From Anas platyrhynchos (lineage: Eukaryota > Chordata > Aves > Anseriformes > Anatidae): 64,000 bases of DNA. The notes beneath the pieces were generated by a model. That model did not search any database, had not been told where the DNA came from, and saw only the letters and a program-made list of their open reading frames with translations. Of the stretch, positions 1 through 13,365 are shown piece after piece; position 1 is the first letter of the stretch; each line of letters opens with the position of its first letter. The position numbers and the translations under genes were made by a program. The stretch covers positions 3,534,001 to 3,598,000 of the forward strand of contig NC_092605.1 of NCBI RefSeq assembly GCF_047663525.1, written 5' to 3'.

Positions 1-3000
1 CCTGGATGCCTTCTGGCGTAGGTACTCCAGGATCCGGAGATGCTTTACTGGGTGGTATTCAGGGCATTATGTCCTGGATTGCAGCATGAACAAATCTGCT
101 CAATGAGCAACTAGAAGTGACCACACAACAGCAGGTGTCTTCACCACCCAAGTGAGGTGTGGTCTCCTGCATGCCTAACTTCTTTGGGCAGTGGTGAGCA
201 TCACCAATGTCTGGAGGACATCAGCTAAGATGCCACATGGGCCATGGGAAACTCAAGGGTGTTAGAAGAGAACGGGGTGGGTCGTGACACAAAGGCCACC
301 GTGCCCAAGCAGAAACCTTGCCAGTTGCTATTTAGGGCTTTGAAATCGGCACCTAAGTCAGCAGAGATGGCTCTTCAGAAATGTGGAGCATGAACTCTAC
401 TGCATTGTGAGACTGTTGCAGAAAAAAGCAATGCAAGAAATAGAGCAGCACACCCTTCGTTCTGCAGGGGTACGGCGAGAGGAGAAGCTGTGAGCTGCCT
501 CTGTTTCCAACAGAGAGGGCTTTAGCTGGGAATTGTAGAGGAGAACCAAGAAAAGGCAACAGGATCTGACAGTGCAGACAGGCTGGTGAGAGGAGATCGT
601 AATGTCCTGGAGTAAATACTGGTGGCATAAGGCAGTCTCTTTTCTCATAGCGAGTGTATGATAAATGCAGAGTGGAGCATTAATTACTGTAGGGAGGTAA
701 GAGAAGTGGAGTGAGGCTAATGGTAAAGCAACTGGTAGCTGTTCACATGGCATTGAGGGGAGGGATGAAAAGCAGTGAGCAGTGGAGGGTCTGCAGGCAG
801 CACCGGGGGGGACTGCAGAAGGGGGAAATTCATGTCACAGCAGAAAATAAAAAAATAAGAGACTTGAGGAGGAGTTCTACTTTGCCCACCAGACAATTGA
901 AAATAGATCAAAAGCAGAACCCAAAGGGTTTGTTAGAGCTGACAGCTCTTAAGGAAGAAAGTGGGGCAAATTTCATACATTTCAATGTTTTTAAATCATT
1001 TTCTTTTTGCCCAGAAAGTAAGGTAGGAGCAAAGAAAGGGAGAAGACCTGATTCAGATATCACCGTTAGTAGGTGAGACACAGCTCTGAGTCCACAGCAC
1101 TGAATTGGGCCCTTTATCCCTGCTCCTTAAAAGTTAGCATTTCCGGTCCCCACAATGAGAAATAAGTGAATTATCCATCTTTTTAGGTCCCAAGCATTTT
1201 TCTGAAAACAAGACCTACCCTGGCAAAATATGACAATAACCCCAGGTGCTGGCAGTGCTCCTCATCAAATTCACCTTCAGGAGGAAACAAAAATACAAAC
1301 TGTCAAATGGACAAAAATCTCCCTGACTGTCAGGACTCAGGAGGTGTCAGCCAGCATCTGTCTCAAAAACAAGCTATACTTCCAAGTTTCCAGCTTCACC
1401 AGGATCTCGCAACAGCCGAAGGCAGACACCCAATAAATGGGTATTTAACCTCCCAAGGCTTCTTTCTCTGCTGGCTCCATCCTCCTCGGTGATGAAGGCA
1501 GCAGTACAGCAGTAACGTGGGGTAGCAAATTCACGCGGGGTGTGTTTTGCACACGATCTGCATCAATACTTCATGATTTCTTCTGCAATAACAGCATTAA
1601 GCATCCTCTGGCAGAGGCTCACAGGAGCCCCGCTTGCTCAAGTAACTTAAAGAGAGACCTGTGAGATTGTCAGCAAACAGTGGGAGATGAATCATCAAAC
1701 TCTGGACAAATTAACATAGAAAGTGTCAATTTACAGGAAGAAAAAATCTAATTCTGTTGCCTGTGGCCTGTGTGGAGAGGCCCGAAATTGCCCCGGTTTG
1801 ACCACAGGGCAGGTTTTGAAAGTAAAAGGGGGTGCACCACCCATTCCTCTTTACAGCAGTTATTTTGTGATGAGGAACAAAGAGAAAAGAAGGTTAATTC
1901 AGCAGCAACATTTGCCATTGTGTGTCAGCCCAGTGAGGCAGAGGGGTTGTGCTGGTAGAAAATCAAAGAAATGAACACAGAGCACTGATAGATGCTGCAC
2001 TGCAAATTTTGCGGAGAGGAACGTTTTTGGCATGTCTGCTCTCTTTTGCTCACTATTGCTCAAATCACACTGCAAAAGATATCACAATTTGTCAGCAGAG
2101 AAGCCTTCCTAAGGAGACGACCACAGAACTGCTTCTGTTCTCCTGGCAGAGTCCGGCCCTGAAACGCTCTTGCTCACTATAAATAGAGGTTCTCCACTTC
2201 TGTCAAGGGAAGCGCAAAGCCATGCCATTAAGGAAACCCAGTCCCGTGTGGCTTTGCTCAGATGGACACTGTCTTCAGGCAACTTCAGTTACAAAAGCCC
2301 TGCTCTGCCTGTAAAACAGAGGTACAGGCTGTGGTGCTGTCGGTCAGCCTGCTCTGTGCTGATAAATTCCGAGAACTTGTTATCAAAACACTCAGATATT
2401 GCAGTGTTGCAGTAAATCAGGCTAATGGTCTGCTCTAGAACCAAAGCACAGTGCTTAATCACAGAATAAATGCAACAGGCAGAGCCAGTGGCCCAAATTT
2501 CCAGTGGTTCCCTGCTAATTGCTTTATGTTTAATACGCAGCCTGCTCCTTGCAGCTTGTGTCTGCTGTAACTGGAAACACAGGCTGGCAAATGATCTTGA
2601 AAACCATTTCCTTACATATCTTCAAGCCGTCCCAGAAGACCCCCATTTGCCAGAAAGAAATCAGCTGCTCAGTGTGGTTTGGGGCTGGGTGGTTGCTCGG
2701 TGTGCCTACCTGCCTGCAGGTAATCAGTGCAGCCACACAACCACTCCTGCCCTGACATTCATAGCAATCGTTCCACCACCAGACCCTCCCTAAGGAGAAA
2801 AGTCTGCCTAACTCTATTAATAGTGTGCACGGGTGTGCTCTCGGTATCTGTAGCTGCTCAAGACCTACAGGAATGTGGCATGTTGGCAGCAGAGAGTTTG
2901 ACCCAAGGAGGCAGCAAATGCCTGGTGTCCTGTGAGAAAACCAGAAAGGCTTCTCAAAGAAATCCCCAAGCTGCTATTTCCCTGCACAGTCTTACCACCA

Positions 3001-6000
3001 AAGGCGGCGGAGATGGCTGGTAGATGAAATGGTTAATGAAGCAACAGCTCTGCAGAAGCTGTTGATGGAGGAGGCAGCAGCTAGACCCATCTATCCTCAT
3101 GTGTCTCCCACCGCTATCAGATATCGCCTCCCGAAAGCTCGTGCTCAGAGCAGGGAGATGGAAATTGCTATTGACAGAAGTACCCCGCAGACAAGGTCCT
3201 CTGCTGCAAAGCTGCTAGCGTCTTGCTTGGTGAAAACCTATTTTAAATGACAACAGAACACTATGTTTTGGAAAGACCTCGCTGGGTACGTTTTTCAGGA
3301 TTGGGGGGGTGGGGAATAAAAGTACAGCCTTGACAAATATCTTCAGACATTTAAGCACTCTATCTTCCAGTGCTGATTTGTGCAAACACTTCCAGGGCAT
3401 CGGGGAATGTTGTCACTGACAAATACTAACCACGGGAAATGGATGTTTGGAAGAAATGGCTGATAGTATGACCAGCAATGATGAGATCATGTAATGCATC
3501 CAACATTAGGAAAAAAAAAGTTTAGTCAAGCTTGCATCCTACAGCATTAAGGATTGCTCTCAGTGATCAAAATGTATAACCCCATCTAACACTTCCGCAA
3601 CAATACAGGCAGCATTACTGAAGGATTATTTGGGAAAGATCAAGGAAAAGGTGGCATGTCAGCATAAATTGTGATCACTGCTTTGATTTACTGTTGAAAA
3701 CTCTGTGTACTTGAGATCCCAAACCCCCAAATAAAGCTTAATCTTGATTAGGCACTACAGTTCCCCCCCTTATCATATTATCTGAGTACGTCACATTCTG
3801 ATTATAGGTATCTGAACACTTAGTGAGGTTGAGAAGTGTTAACCTTTGTAGAAGAAGCCCTTGAACACAGAGCAAAGCCGAGTCAGAAACAATTTGCAGT
3901 TTTTAAATGCCAACTAAGTATGCTGCAACCAGTGGGAAAAAAAAATCTTACAGCATCAGCAACACTTCAGAAAATTTGCCTCTTCCTTATCATTAACCCA
4001 GATCCTGAAGTCCTGGCTCTGAATGCAGAATGAAGTTATTATTATAAGGAGAAAAATGCATTCTAATATTTGTATTTCTAAAAGCATCATTTAAACATAT
4101 CAGTAATCATTCAAAGAAAGACATAATACTTACAGCATCTCGGCGGGATGTTATATCTTACTCTCAAGAGGTATCCAGAAGTGCTTCTCAATATTTTAGT
4201 ACCTGTTAGGCAGTGATTGCAGTTTATTTATCTCTCTCTAGTGGATACAGAAGTACAAGTTAAATATTCCATCTTCCCCTCCAAAGGATTTAAGGGACTG
4301 TATCCCCGTTCTAAGGCAAAGAAAAAAATCACCCTTCCACATCACATCCTGGTGTGGAAAATAGCCTGTGGGTGCCTTTACTGAGTGGGGACCAGTCGCC
4401 ACATTTGTCTATGTATTTTTTCAAGGCATCCTCCATGAAGTCTTTGAGAAGAGCTTCAAGGAGTTCTGACCTTGTGTAGATACTGTAGAGTGGTTGTTAG
4501 TGAATTTAATACAAGCATTTCCTTTTTTCTTTTGCATTGCTTTACATGATAGGGCATGGAGCTGGGTATTCCACCAATACTTGGGGAGAGGTGTGCTACT
4601 TCTGTATTTAAGTACAAGTAAGATTGTGCTTTTCAAGCTGACCACTGTTTCAATAGCTTCCAGCCCAGCTACTTTTAATTTTTCCCAAATCTGAGTTTCA
4701 AAGTCCATTGTTATAAATAAAAAAAAAAAAGTACTGTTACATTTCCTAGCAAAACTTTGTTTCTGGTACTTTGGGGATTTAAAGACCCCTCAATACACTG
4801 TGGACTACAAGAGTTCTTGATAGCAACTTCAATCCTCACCAAGAATTTAATAAGCTGTCACTGAGATATGACACCTATTAAGTTTATGGGAAAAAATTAC
4901 CCAGTCTGTGGCTGGTATTAGTTATTAAGTATTGTAGGCACTGAAGAGAACCCTGATCCATGATCTTAACAACAGCAAAACTATTGGGAAGAATATTTTG
5001 GATTCCCAGGCTTTGATACATGTCCAAATTTCACAGCCATTTGTGCTTTTTATGACAATGTTGGCCAGAACAACCAATCACCAAATCCCTAAAAACTGGA
5101 AGTGGGAAAGAACTCTCAAGCACCATTACAATTTTCTGTTTGGGACTGATTATCTTTTTCCACCTCTACCAGACTTGGTGATACTCTTCTATGTGAAGGA
5201 CTGTGGGTATAAAGGAGCAGGAAATAAAGGTCTCCAGCCTCAACACTGGAGAAGCCCAGACACTAACACAACCCATCCTGCCCTGCAGCAGAAGGGATGG
5301 CTTCATGGACTCATTGTAAGAGAAGCTCTGCTAAGGGGCCCATTTCATTCAGAAGTTTAATAATATAAGGCCATTTTACAGAGGCCAGCCCCCCCATCAA
5401 TCCATCAGTACTCTGACACAAGATGCTTGGGGAACGTTTCAGTCTTCTTGTTTCTTAATTGAGTTTCTGGAAGCAGGACATTTATATGGGCTGTCATCCC
5501 TGCCTGAGCTCTGGTGTCTGACAACAAGCAGAAGCAGTTGGAGAGAGCTCCCACCTGCTCACATGGAAGCTGTGGGAGCTCTGTTACCTGTGAAACCTCT
5601 GCTTTTCTATCAGCTCTGGAAAAATTAACTAAATTCAAAGTTATTGAAGAAGTGCATACAGACAGAAAGACAGACCAGTCTATATCCACAAAAGCAGAGT
5701 CATTGAAAGGCCTGTTTCTGTAGGAAATTAGGGTGAGAAGATGATTTAATTGATTTATTTGTTGAATAGGAGAGAAAAAGTCATATTCTGAATGTATTTC
5801 CTCTAAATTAGCCCACCATAGTGAAGAGGCTCAAAGAAATGACCATCCAGTCTCAGGGGCCCTATTACACTGGGAAGAATTTAATTTCATTGTGTGAGCT
5901 TCCATAAAAACAAGCGGTGGGATATTTAAAATCTGAATTTCGGATTGCCTTGCTGGAGATCTGCAAGGAGCAGAAAGCAGCCGATGGCAGAGGGACGCAC

Positions 6001-7388
6001 GGGAGGCAAGCGGCAGGAGCAGCGCCCGGCTGGCAGGCTCTCAGCCGCCTCGCGGGCAGCACCAGCGTGTCACTTCCACACCCAACGTGAGCCACTTACG
6101 TGTTGTTCACAGCCTTTGAAAAGCTGTGCGGGGAAAGCCTGAGCCGTTCCCACAATTAGAGTAGCTACATCATTTGCTGGAAGAATTAAATGCGCTGTAG
6201 TAGCAAACCTGCAGTTGACACTCACAGGGTGCAATTGAAATCCTGCGGATTAGTAATTCTTTTGAGATCTTTGTAATCATTGGTAATAGGTAGTGAAATA
6301 AATCCACAGTTATATCCTACAGACTGCAGCTGTGCTTCTGTTAAAGCAGTATTAACTGATGGTTTTTAAATCCTTCTGCCAGCTAGAGCTGTAAGCACTG
6401 AAACTCCTGTGCAGAGGATAACTCATCCTGGGTGATGTATGCTCCTGAGCACGAAAGTGCTGGTTAATGAATAATGAAAGCACCAAGGCAGAATCACACC
6501 TCAGGGCTTCTCTCCTGCAGGAAGCTCTCTGGGGAGACCTCCCCATGCAGCTCACTGCAGCAGCAGACTCAGCCATCAGCTTGCAGCTGAGACCGGCTGC
6601 GGCGAGGTACGATCGTGATAGAAAGTAAGACAAAATACTGATGCAAACCTTTATGCAGATGGACAAAGTGCTGAACTTCATTTTGTTCAGCCAAGTGTGG
6701 GATTCATCCATCTGATTCCGGTGTTGCCCCATCAGGTCTCAGGAGTGCACGCTCATGGCCTGACTTGCTGCACAGGCGCCCAGTTAACTAAGCAAATATG
6801 CCGTTAGGAAATGAACCAACCTTGAGGGGACATAGGGGTTTAAATTGCAGCAGGAAGAGATTTATGGACTTGTTTTCCAAGCCTCGAGAGTAATTGAAGA
6901 GGCGTCAGACAGTTCAACGCCCAGCAGCTCTGATAAGGGACAGCAGCACCTCAGTGGGGACCAGCACCGTACCGGTGCCCAGCCTCGCCGTGGATTCCCA
7001 GCCCTGGAGCAGGGACCCAGAGTGACAGTCATGCCAGGAACAAAAAGCAGCTTTACAAACTCGGTATCCTTGCAGGATAAGCGGGGCACTAAGAAAGTAA
7101 AGCACAGAGAGATTAAAAAAACTCAAGAGAATTATATTAGTGGCAGACTTCAGAAAAAGAACACAGGAATCCTGGCTCTCCCTTCCTGCACTCAGGCTTC
7201 AGGCCAACCTGCCCAAAATTTATGACCCAAGAGATGGTTTCTTGATGGCATAAAAGATCAGTGGCGAATCAGTTGCATACGTAAATTATTCTCCACAGAA
7301 ATAGGAAAGGGAAATAAAGCAGAGCTGGCAGAAGCCCATCGACCTGGTCCTCTTACATATATGTTATGTTTGCTTTGTTTCCATTTAG
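1..7388 (+). other. CACNG4: CACNG4 intron 1 (3' part)
   Basis: This is the end of the long first intron. It closes with a pyrimidine-rich stretch and an AG acceptor at 7387-7388. I see no coding exon in it. The open frames present, for example 711-1076 on plus and 6352-6732 on minus, resemble no known protein and lack paired splice signals. Points of note are a perfect MEF2-type motif at 2177-2186, a short G run near 3303-3315 and a mildly GC-rich patch at about 5990-6070. Confidence 0.8.
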
Positions 7389-7472
7389 GAATCTACAAAG
7401 GACATTGCTTCCGAATCAACCACTTCCCTGAAGACAATGACTATGACCATGACAGCTCAGAGTACCTTCTCC
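7389..7472 (+). CDS. CACNG4: CACNG4 exon 2: TARP gamma-4, end of extracellular loop 1
   Basis: This 84-base internal exon is the usual size for exon 2 of the TARP genes. It starts in phase 1, completing a glycine begun in exon 1. It encodes the stretch GIYKGHCFRINHF followed by an acidic run (EDNDYDHDSSEYLL) that is nearly invariant among gamma-2, -3, -4 and -8. The cysteine in GHC is one of the conserved loop cysteines. The stretch lies outside the membrane, just before TM2, in the region that contacts the AMPA receptor ligand-binding domain. The acceptor is TTTAG|GA and the donor is the consensus C|GTAAGT. Confidence 0.95.
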
Positions 7473-10400
7473 GTAAGTTGAAAAGTAATGCCTTGTACAC
7501 AGAACTAGCAGATCAACAGAGACTTGCCTGGGTGTCTCTTCTGTAGAGCACAGTCACAGTCTTATTTATTGCAAGGGCCTGGCCCTCCCTCAAGGACCTT
7601 CGTTTTAAGGGTTTCCTTCATCCACGGTAACTTACACAATTGTGGTGCCTGTTCTTTTAAAATTATATGGAAATAATCAAAATGAAAACCACAGCTGTCA
7701 TTCCCAGATTAGAGAGGATATTTTACAGAGGGAACGTTTACCTGGTTACTGTACTAAAATTGGTTTGAGGAGTGGGTTCCTGCCCATGAGGAAGCTTTTC
7801 CTATTGCCTAAATCCAGTCCTTATGCAAGCCTCATCCTTTGCAGCTGCTCTGAGCTACCTCCCCATGCAGTGAAATTACTGCATTTTAGGAAGGAAGCTG
7901 AAATTTCTGCAGATAACAGCAAAATCTCAGTATGAATGTGGGCTGTGGCTTCTCTGCATGGGCAGCCAGCCGTTGGTGCTTTGTGCCAGTGTGAAAGCCC
8001 TCACAGAAGTTATTTCATCCACCAATCTGGTGCTTGAAATAAGGACAATTGTTCCGTCTTCCCCCCAGTGACCACTCGCTCAGTTGATATGCGACGTCCT
8101 GGAACCTGAGTGTGAAACTTCATGAATCCTGCAAAATTTCAGTTAGATTTCCCCTTCCCCTTGGATGCCTTGCCTAGTTGTTTCTTTTGCACAAAAGAGC
8201 TGACCAGCAGAGCTGAAAGCAATGCCCTTTACAAGAGAAAGAAACTGCAGTTCACAAGGTGTTGGGAAGGCTTCAGGGAGCAATGAATGAGGCTGCTGGC
8301 TGAGACATCCAGCAAAGCAAAATGCTCCTCAATTACACTGCTATTAATTACCTGAAACACCACTTAGAGAACCACTCTGTCCTTCTGCTCACTTCTGGGA
8401 AACAACTTCAGGTTGCTAAGACAAGAAGAAAAAAAAAATCTCTCTGAAAGAGTCTGCTTACCAGAAAACCTGGATCTTTTTTCATCTTTACTCTTGTCAA
8501 TTTAGATCAGCTGTAGTGCTTGGGTGACATGATTTCAGTGCTTGGGCGATGGCAGACTAGCAGAATATGAGCACGGCTGCATTTATCCTTCATGTAAAGC
8601 CTTGGAACTAATGTGAAATTGATGCCAAGTCAGCTTTAGGAAAGAAACATCATTAGTAAAAGGACTGCAAAGGAAAGATGAATTAAGTAGCATCTTGATA
8701 AAAGTGTATTATGCCTTCTTTATTTAGAGAAAAGATAGAACTGGGAAAAACAGTCTACAGCTGCTCAGTAAGACAAGAGATGGGTAAATTGTTTGTAAGT
8801 GTACTTGTGACTGATGATCCTAAAAGCTGTTTTCAAAAGTGGCTATGTGCAAGCTTTAAAAGCCAGTTGGCCCAACCCTTTATGTCTTCTGCAAAATCAG
8901 GATCCAGGCACTCCACCCTTGGAGGAGAGCTCACCCTCTATATTCTGCACAGATAGGATTCCCCTGCTTTCACTTCTAGGAAGCAAACTACTGCTTCAAT
9001 TAAAATGAATACAGTTGTTTTAGAGATTGCTGAAAGGTTATGTACCTAAATCAAAAATAAATGAGGTCATATGTATGTGTAATAAGGACGAAATCATTGT
9101 CTAACGAGACACAGAGGTATTCACATCCCATTTACAGGAGACATGATGCTCTCCTTACCATTTTTGCCCTCTACAACACTTTTGCAACCTGCTGTCCCTG
9201 TATCAGCCACCAGGATTTTTAGCCACCAGACTTTGGCAGGGCCATGATGGGGGCAACCCTTCCTGTTCACCTAAGGGAGGTGAAAGGGAAAACTTTGGTT
9301 CCTGTTCAGGCAGCCCTTGCTCAGATGAAGGCACCAACCCTGTGTGCATCTTGTGCTACTCACAGGGCAGCATGCGGGCTCTCAGCCTGCTCCACAGATA
9401 CCGAGCTAACCTAGACTCCAGATAAGTGTAAAGAGATGGAGTTAGCAGAACTGAGCCCCAGTTCAAAACCCTACTGAAATCAGTGAAAAAAATGCCTGAT
9501 TCTAGGAGGCTTCCAGAGCATGGGTAGGAGCAGGAGTCTGGATTTTGCTCTTTTCAGGCTGCTCCCTGCAAAATCAAAGGAACAGGAGCCACGGTGACTA
9601 CAAACACGTGCAAAGAAGCTTTAACTCCTCCTGCTCAGCTCCCTCAGCCGCCTACCTCCTGCTTTCGGAGGAGAAGGAAAGCGGGAGGAGGGCCAGCGCC
9701 CGCAGCCCTGCGGGCTGAGCGGCAGAGCCCGCTGCGGCGCTTCCCCAGAGGTGTCACAGCGCGGAGCGCCGAGCGGCAGCCAATGCAAACAGACAGGACG
9801 GTAAACAAGGGGAAAAAAAAAAGCAGGGGAGAGAGCAAAAACCAGATTCCCTTAATGTTTTCTGATGTGCTGTCATTTTATTACCAGTATTGGGAGAAAT
9901 ATGTAAATTCTACAGGGTACCTATGGGCCTCCTTTTAAATTTCAGAGCTAAAAGTCCCCATTGTACCCAAGAGACCGCTGTATATTTTGTTTCTCTTCAC
10001 ATTAATTACCTAATACAGAAAAATTATCTCTGGAGCATTTTGCTAGATGTAATACAACCCACCCAGTGTATTTGGCATGTCTGGGAAGTCCCTTCTGACA
10101 ATATCAGTGAAGCATTTTAGGAAAGCCCTTTAATTTAACTAAAATCAGTATAAACAGCCTGAAGATAAAATACAGAAAACAACAACCAGAAGGAGTGGCC
10201 ACAGCAGATTTTAAGCCTATGCAGCCTTTTTCCAGGACACCAATAGACAGTGATTTGGGGCGCCTCCCTGTCGGGGAGCACAAACAAAGCCTGACATCGA
10301 ATCTTTGTCTAATAATTGACTCTGAAAACTGACCCAGAAGTCAGAGCACCATTACCTCTGCCTGCATGCAGGGGTACGCCCAGGGCAGCAGAATGGGCTC

Positions 10401-11996
10401 TTGGCCCTCAGCGGGCTTTGATCAGTGACCTCACATCCTCGTTACTTGGATGTGCCAATTATTGCAAAACACTCTGTGAATAATAACGCGTCTGACGGAG
10501 CTGGGTTTAGCTGCGGTCAGAACATGCCCCCTCGGTAAAGGACGCGTGCAGCGCCGTTGCCAGGTTTGGTAGGAGATGTACTTTTCTCGCTGTTGCAGAT
10601 CGATACAGGCACAAGCTTCCCGGGCAGGGACTGTCTTTTTGCTTTATCTTTGCACCATCCTAATGAGCCCAGGGCCTGTCGCTCGGGCTCCTGGGGGCTT
10701 TGCAGCGCACACAAAAGCAATGCTGTTATTAAATGCCCAGCCCTGTCCCTCTTGCAGTCAGCGGGAGTTTTGCCACCGGTCACCAGGGGAATCGTTAGAA
10801 AGCAATTCACTAAATTGGGAACGCCACGGCCATCAAAAGTAAAATGAGAAAGCATCAGCTGTAGCATCTGGCCGTTCCTCCCCAGGTAGCAGTGCCGCTC
10901 ACAGTGCGTGGCACCCGGGAAGATGGCACCCGGGAGAGGCCGTGCCGCTGATGCTCCAGATGGCCTTTTTTTGGCAGTTTGCTCCTCAACATGCACCCAG
11001 CCCTGGGGATCCCCACATCCTCCCAGTGTGCCATGAGGTTTGCACCCCTCCCTGACACCAGCCTCTGCCCCCCAGCCCGAGCATCTCTGCCTTGTACCAC
11101 TCCTGCTGACGTGCCCCCACATCTCCCCCTGGCTTTGGGGCAACCCTGCTGTCTACAGCACTGTCCTGTACCTGATCACTTCTTCAAATACATCCTCTCC
11201 ACATGACAGGATAACCCAGCTCCTCTCCATGTAACAGCATAACCCCTTTCAGGAGCTCCTACCAGGTTTTCCCCCTTGGTTTATACAGCACGTTCTTCTC
11301 TCTTCTAGCACTTGTTCATCTTTCTTCAGTCCTTTTGTTTCCACCCTGCCGCTTCCCTTTCCATTGTTGCCTAGCCTAGAAATGACCCTACCCTGAAAGC
11401 TGGCCCAAAGCGGTGGTTTAGGTTTTTGTGCAGGGATTTTATAGCCCATGCTGATGAATGGACTGAAGCATATAGAATTTTAAACAACTCCACTTAGCTG
11501 TCAGGAAAGTAAACACAAACATCCAGCATACACGTCTTAAAATCTCTCCCACAGAAATCTGAAAGGTTTCTAAGTCCTAAATACTCAGCAGGAAAAGAGG
11601 GGCTGTTAGCTGTGCTCACCTTACAGGTGTGCCAAGCAGCAGATCCTCTGCTGAGGCCGTCCCCAGATGTTGCAGCATTCGCAGCCAGCCCATGAATTTT
11701 TCAGTGCCGCTCCCTGCGTGATGCTGGCACTTGCTGTTACTTATCAGCAATGTTCTGGTGGCAATAACACTGGACTTCCTCCTAAAAGCTGAAAAGATTA
11801 AAAGTGTTCAACTGAGAGTAGCCCCACTACATTGGCCACCCACCTTGTCTCCCAAAAACCTGCCCAGAAGTGCAGATCTGTGGTAGCTGCAGCTAAAGCC
11901 AGGGGTTTGGAGACTTTGTCATCTCTGCACTAGCACCTGAGGAGGTATCTGAAATGATTACTGTCTGTCATGTTTTGCTTCCTATCTCCTCTGCAG
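7473..11996 (+). other. CACNG4: CACNG4 intron 2
   Basis: This 4.5-kb intron runs from GTAAGT at 7473 to CTGCAG at 11991-11996. No exon is recognisable in it. The 208-codon open frame on the minus strand (10517-11143) has the composition of a chance frame in GC-rich DNA. The most notable content is a CpG-dense islet at 9666-9800 with a CCAAT box at its downstream end. Confidence 0.85.
9666..9800. promoter_or_regulatory. CpG-dense islet with CCAAT box inside CACNG4 intron 2
   Basis: About fifteen CpG dinucleotides occur in roughly 135 bases, in an intron that is otherwise CpG-poor. A CCAAT box (9780-9784) overlaps an octamer-like ATGCAAAC (9783-9790) at the downstream edge. Retained CpGs suggest an unmethylated stretch such as an internal promoter or enhancer. 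I see no TATA box or attached first exon, so the function is inferred from composition alone. Confidence 0.35.
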
Positions 11997-12137
11997 GCAT
12001 CGTCCGTGCCTCCAGTGTGTTCCCCATCCTGAGCACAATATTGCTGCTGCTGGGAGGGCTCTGTGTCGGAGCAGGGAGGATTTACAACAGCAAAAACAAC
12101 ATTATCCTCAGCGCTGGGATTCTCTTTGTTGCAGCAG
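11997..12137 (+). CDS. CACNG4: CACNG4 exon 3: TARP gamma-4, TM2 and start of TM3
   Basis: This 141-base exon matches the invariant exon 3 length of TARP genes. It begins by completing an arginine split across intron 2 and continues [20 protein letters not shown], which is TM2. A short cytoplasmic loop ([11 protein letters not shown]) follows, then the first half of TM3 ([13 protein letters not shown]). The acceptor is TCTGCAG|GC and the donor is CAG|GTATGT. The splice site cuts a glycine codon within TM3, and that glycine is completed by exon 4. This junction placement is shared by gamma-2, -3, -4 and -8. Confidence 0.95.
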
Positions 12138-13365
12138 GTATGTTCTCCTTAAATTGAGTCCTTAAGAAGTGCTGCCTTTTTGGGACTGAAAATGCAAAAG
12201 TGCAACTTGGTGGAGAAGCCACCAGCCCAGCAAGATGCCCAGCGTGGCCTAGTCAGGGGCAGGGACCCAAAAATACCACGGGGCAATCAGTTCTCTGAGT
12301 CCAGCTGGGAGGAGAGGAGGAAGGACACCACCTCACATCCACGGCTCTTCTTCCACTCCCTGAATTTCCTTCCCAAAGCCTGAATTCTTTCAGGGCATTC
12401 TCATTGCAGTGGGCATTGTGTGATCCTGCAGCTTTACACTGCTGATCTGCTGATATAAAAATCAGGAAATCCCATTTGTGTTGCTCACTCCTGATGAAGG
12501 CAAGCCCAAGGAAAATGATTCAGATAGAGCTTTCAGGCTGGCCACAAGGCTTCAAGGACGGATGCTTCCCATGGAAAATCTCATGGGCAGATCTCTCCCT
12601 GTATCCCTTTCCTGGAATGAGAGCATGACCAACATCATGCTAGGCACATTTCTTAAGAAAGAAATGTTTTCAAAGCTCTAGAGAAGCTTTTAGTTTTCTT
12701 GAAAAAGAAATTCCAGGAAGCTAAAGCAAATAACATGCAGTTTGTACACTACTTACATTTATTGAACATTAGATAATGAAATAAAAACCTGAATCAGGCA
12801 ACTCTTATAGCCAGGACCGTTTTTTTCCTCTTATATGGTGACAGATAAAAAATCACCTATGCTAGGTGAGCATGTTTTTCACACTAGAAACATCTGAGAG
12901 AGTCAGGCACATTGTTAATAGCCTTCCCTGAAGCTCAGATTAAGCATGCTACATTCAGATGAAAATTCAACAAGGTGGAAGACAACTTATCTTGATCGAG
13001 GTGAACAGCCATAGCCCTGAGCTCAAAATGTATTTTTATTACTATTCTGAATGTTAGAAGCCCAACTAACAATATTAGAGAGCTCCCATATGCTGCTTCC
13101 TTTCCGCCATGCCAATGAAGAAATGGGGACAAATCCTGCTGAATCTTTTAGAATATTTAGATGCACGTGATGTGGGTATGTTTTTGTTTTTGTTTTTTTT
13201 TTTGTTTTGAAGAATAAATGAAATAATTAGATAAATAAAAGAGTAAATAAATGTAATGCGATTTCCTGGTCATAATCTTAGAACCATTCAGGTCCAGAAA
13301 GTAACATGGCTTGTATTTTAACTGTCCAACCACATGACAACTGACTTCTGCTTTTCTCTCTCTAG
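12138..13365 (+). other. CACNG4: CACNG4 intron 3
   Basis: This 1.2-kb intron runs from GTATGT to TCTCTAG. It has no recognisable gene content. It contains a T/G-rich simple tract at about 13181-13209 and AT-rich DNA before the acceptor. Confidence 0.85.

Noticed and set aside
10517..11143. 208-codon open frame on minus in CACNG4 intron 2
   Set aside because: No recognisable domain and a composition typical of translated GC-rich non-coding DNA. It lies inside an intron with no supporting splice or promoter signals, and one such frame is expected by chance in GC-rich DNA of this size.
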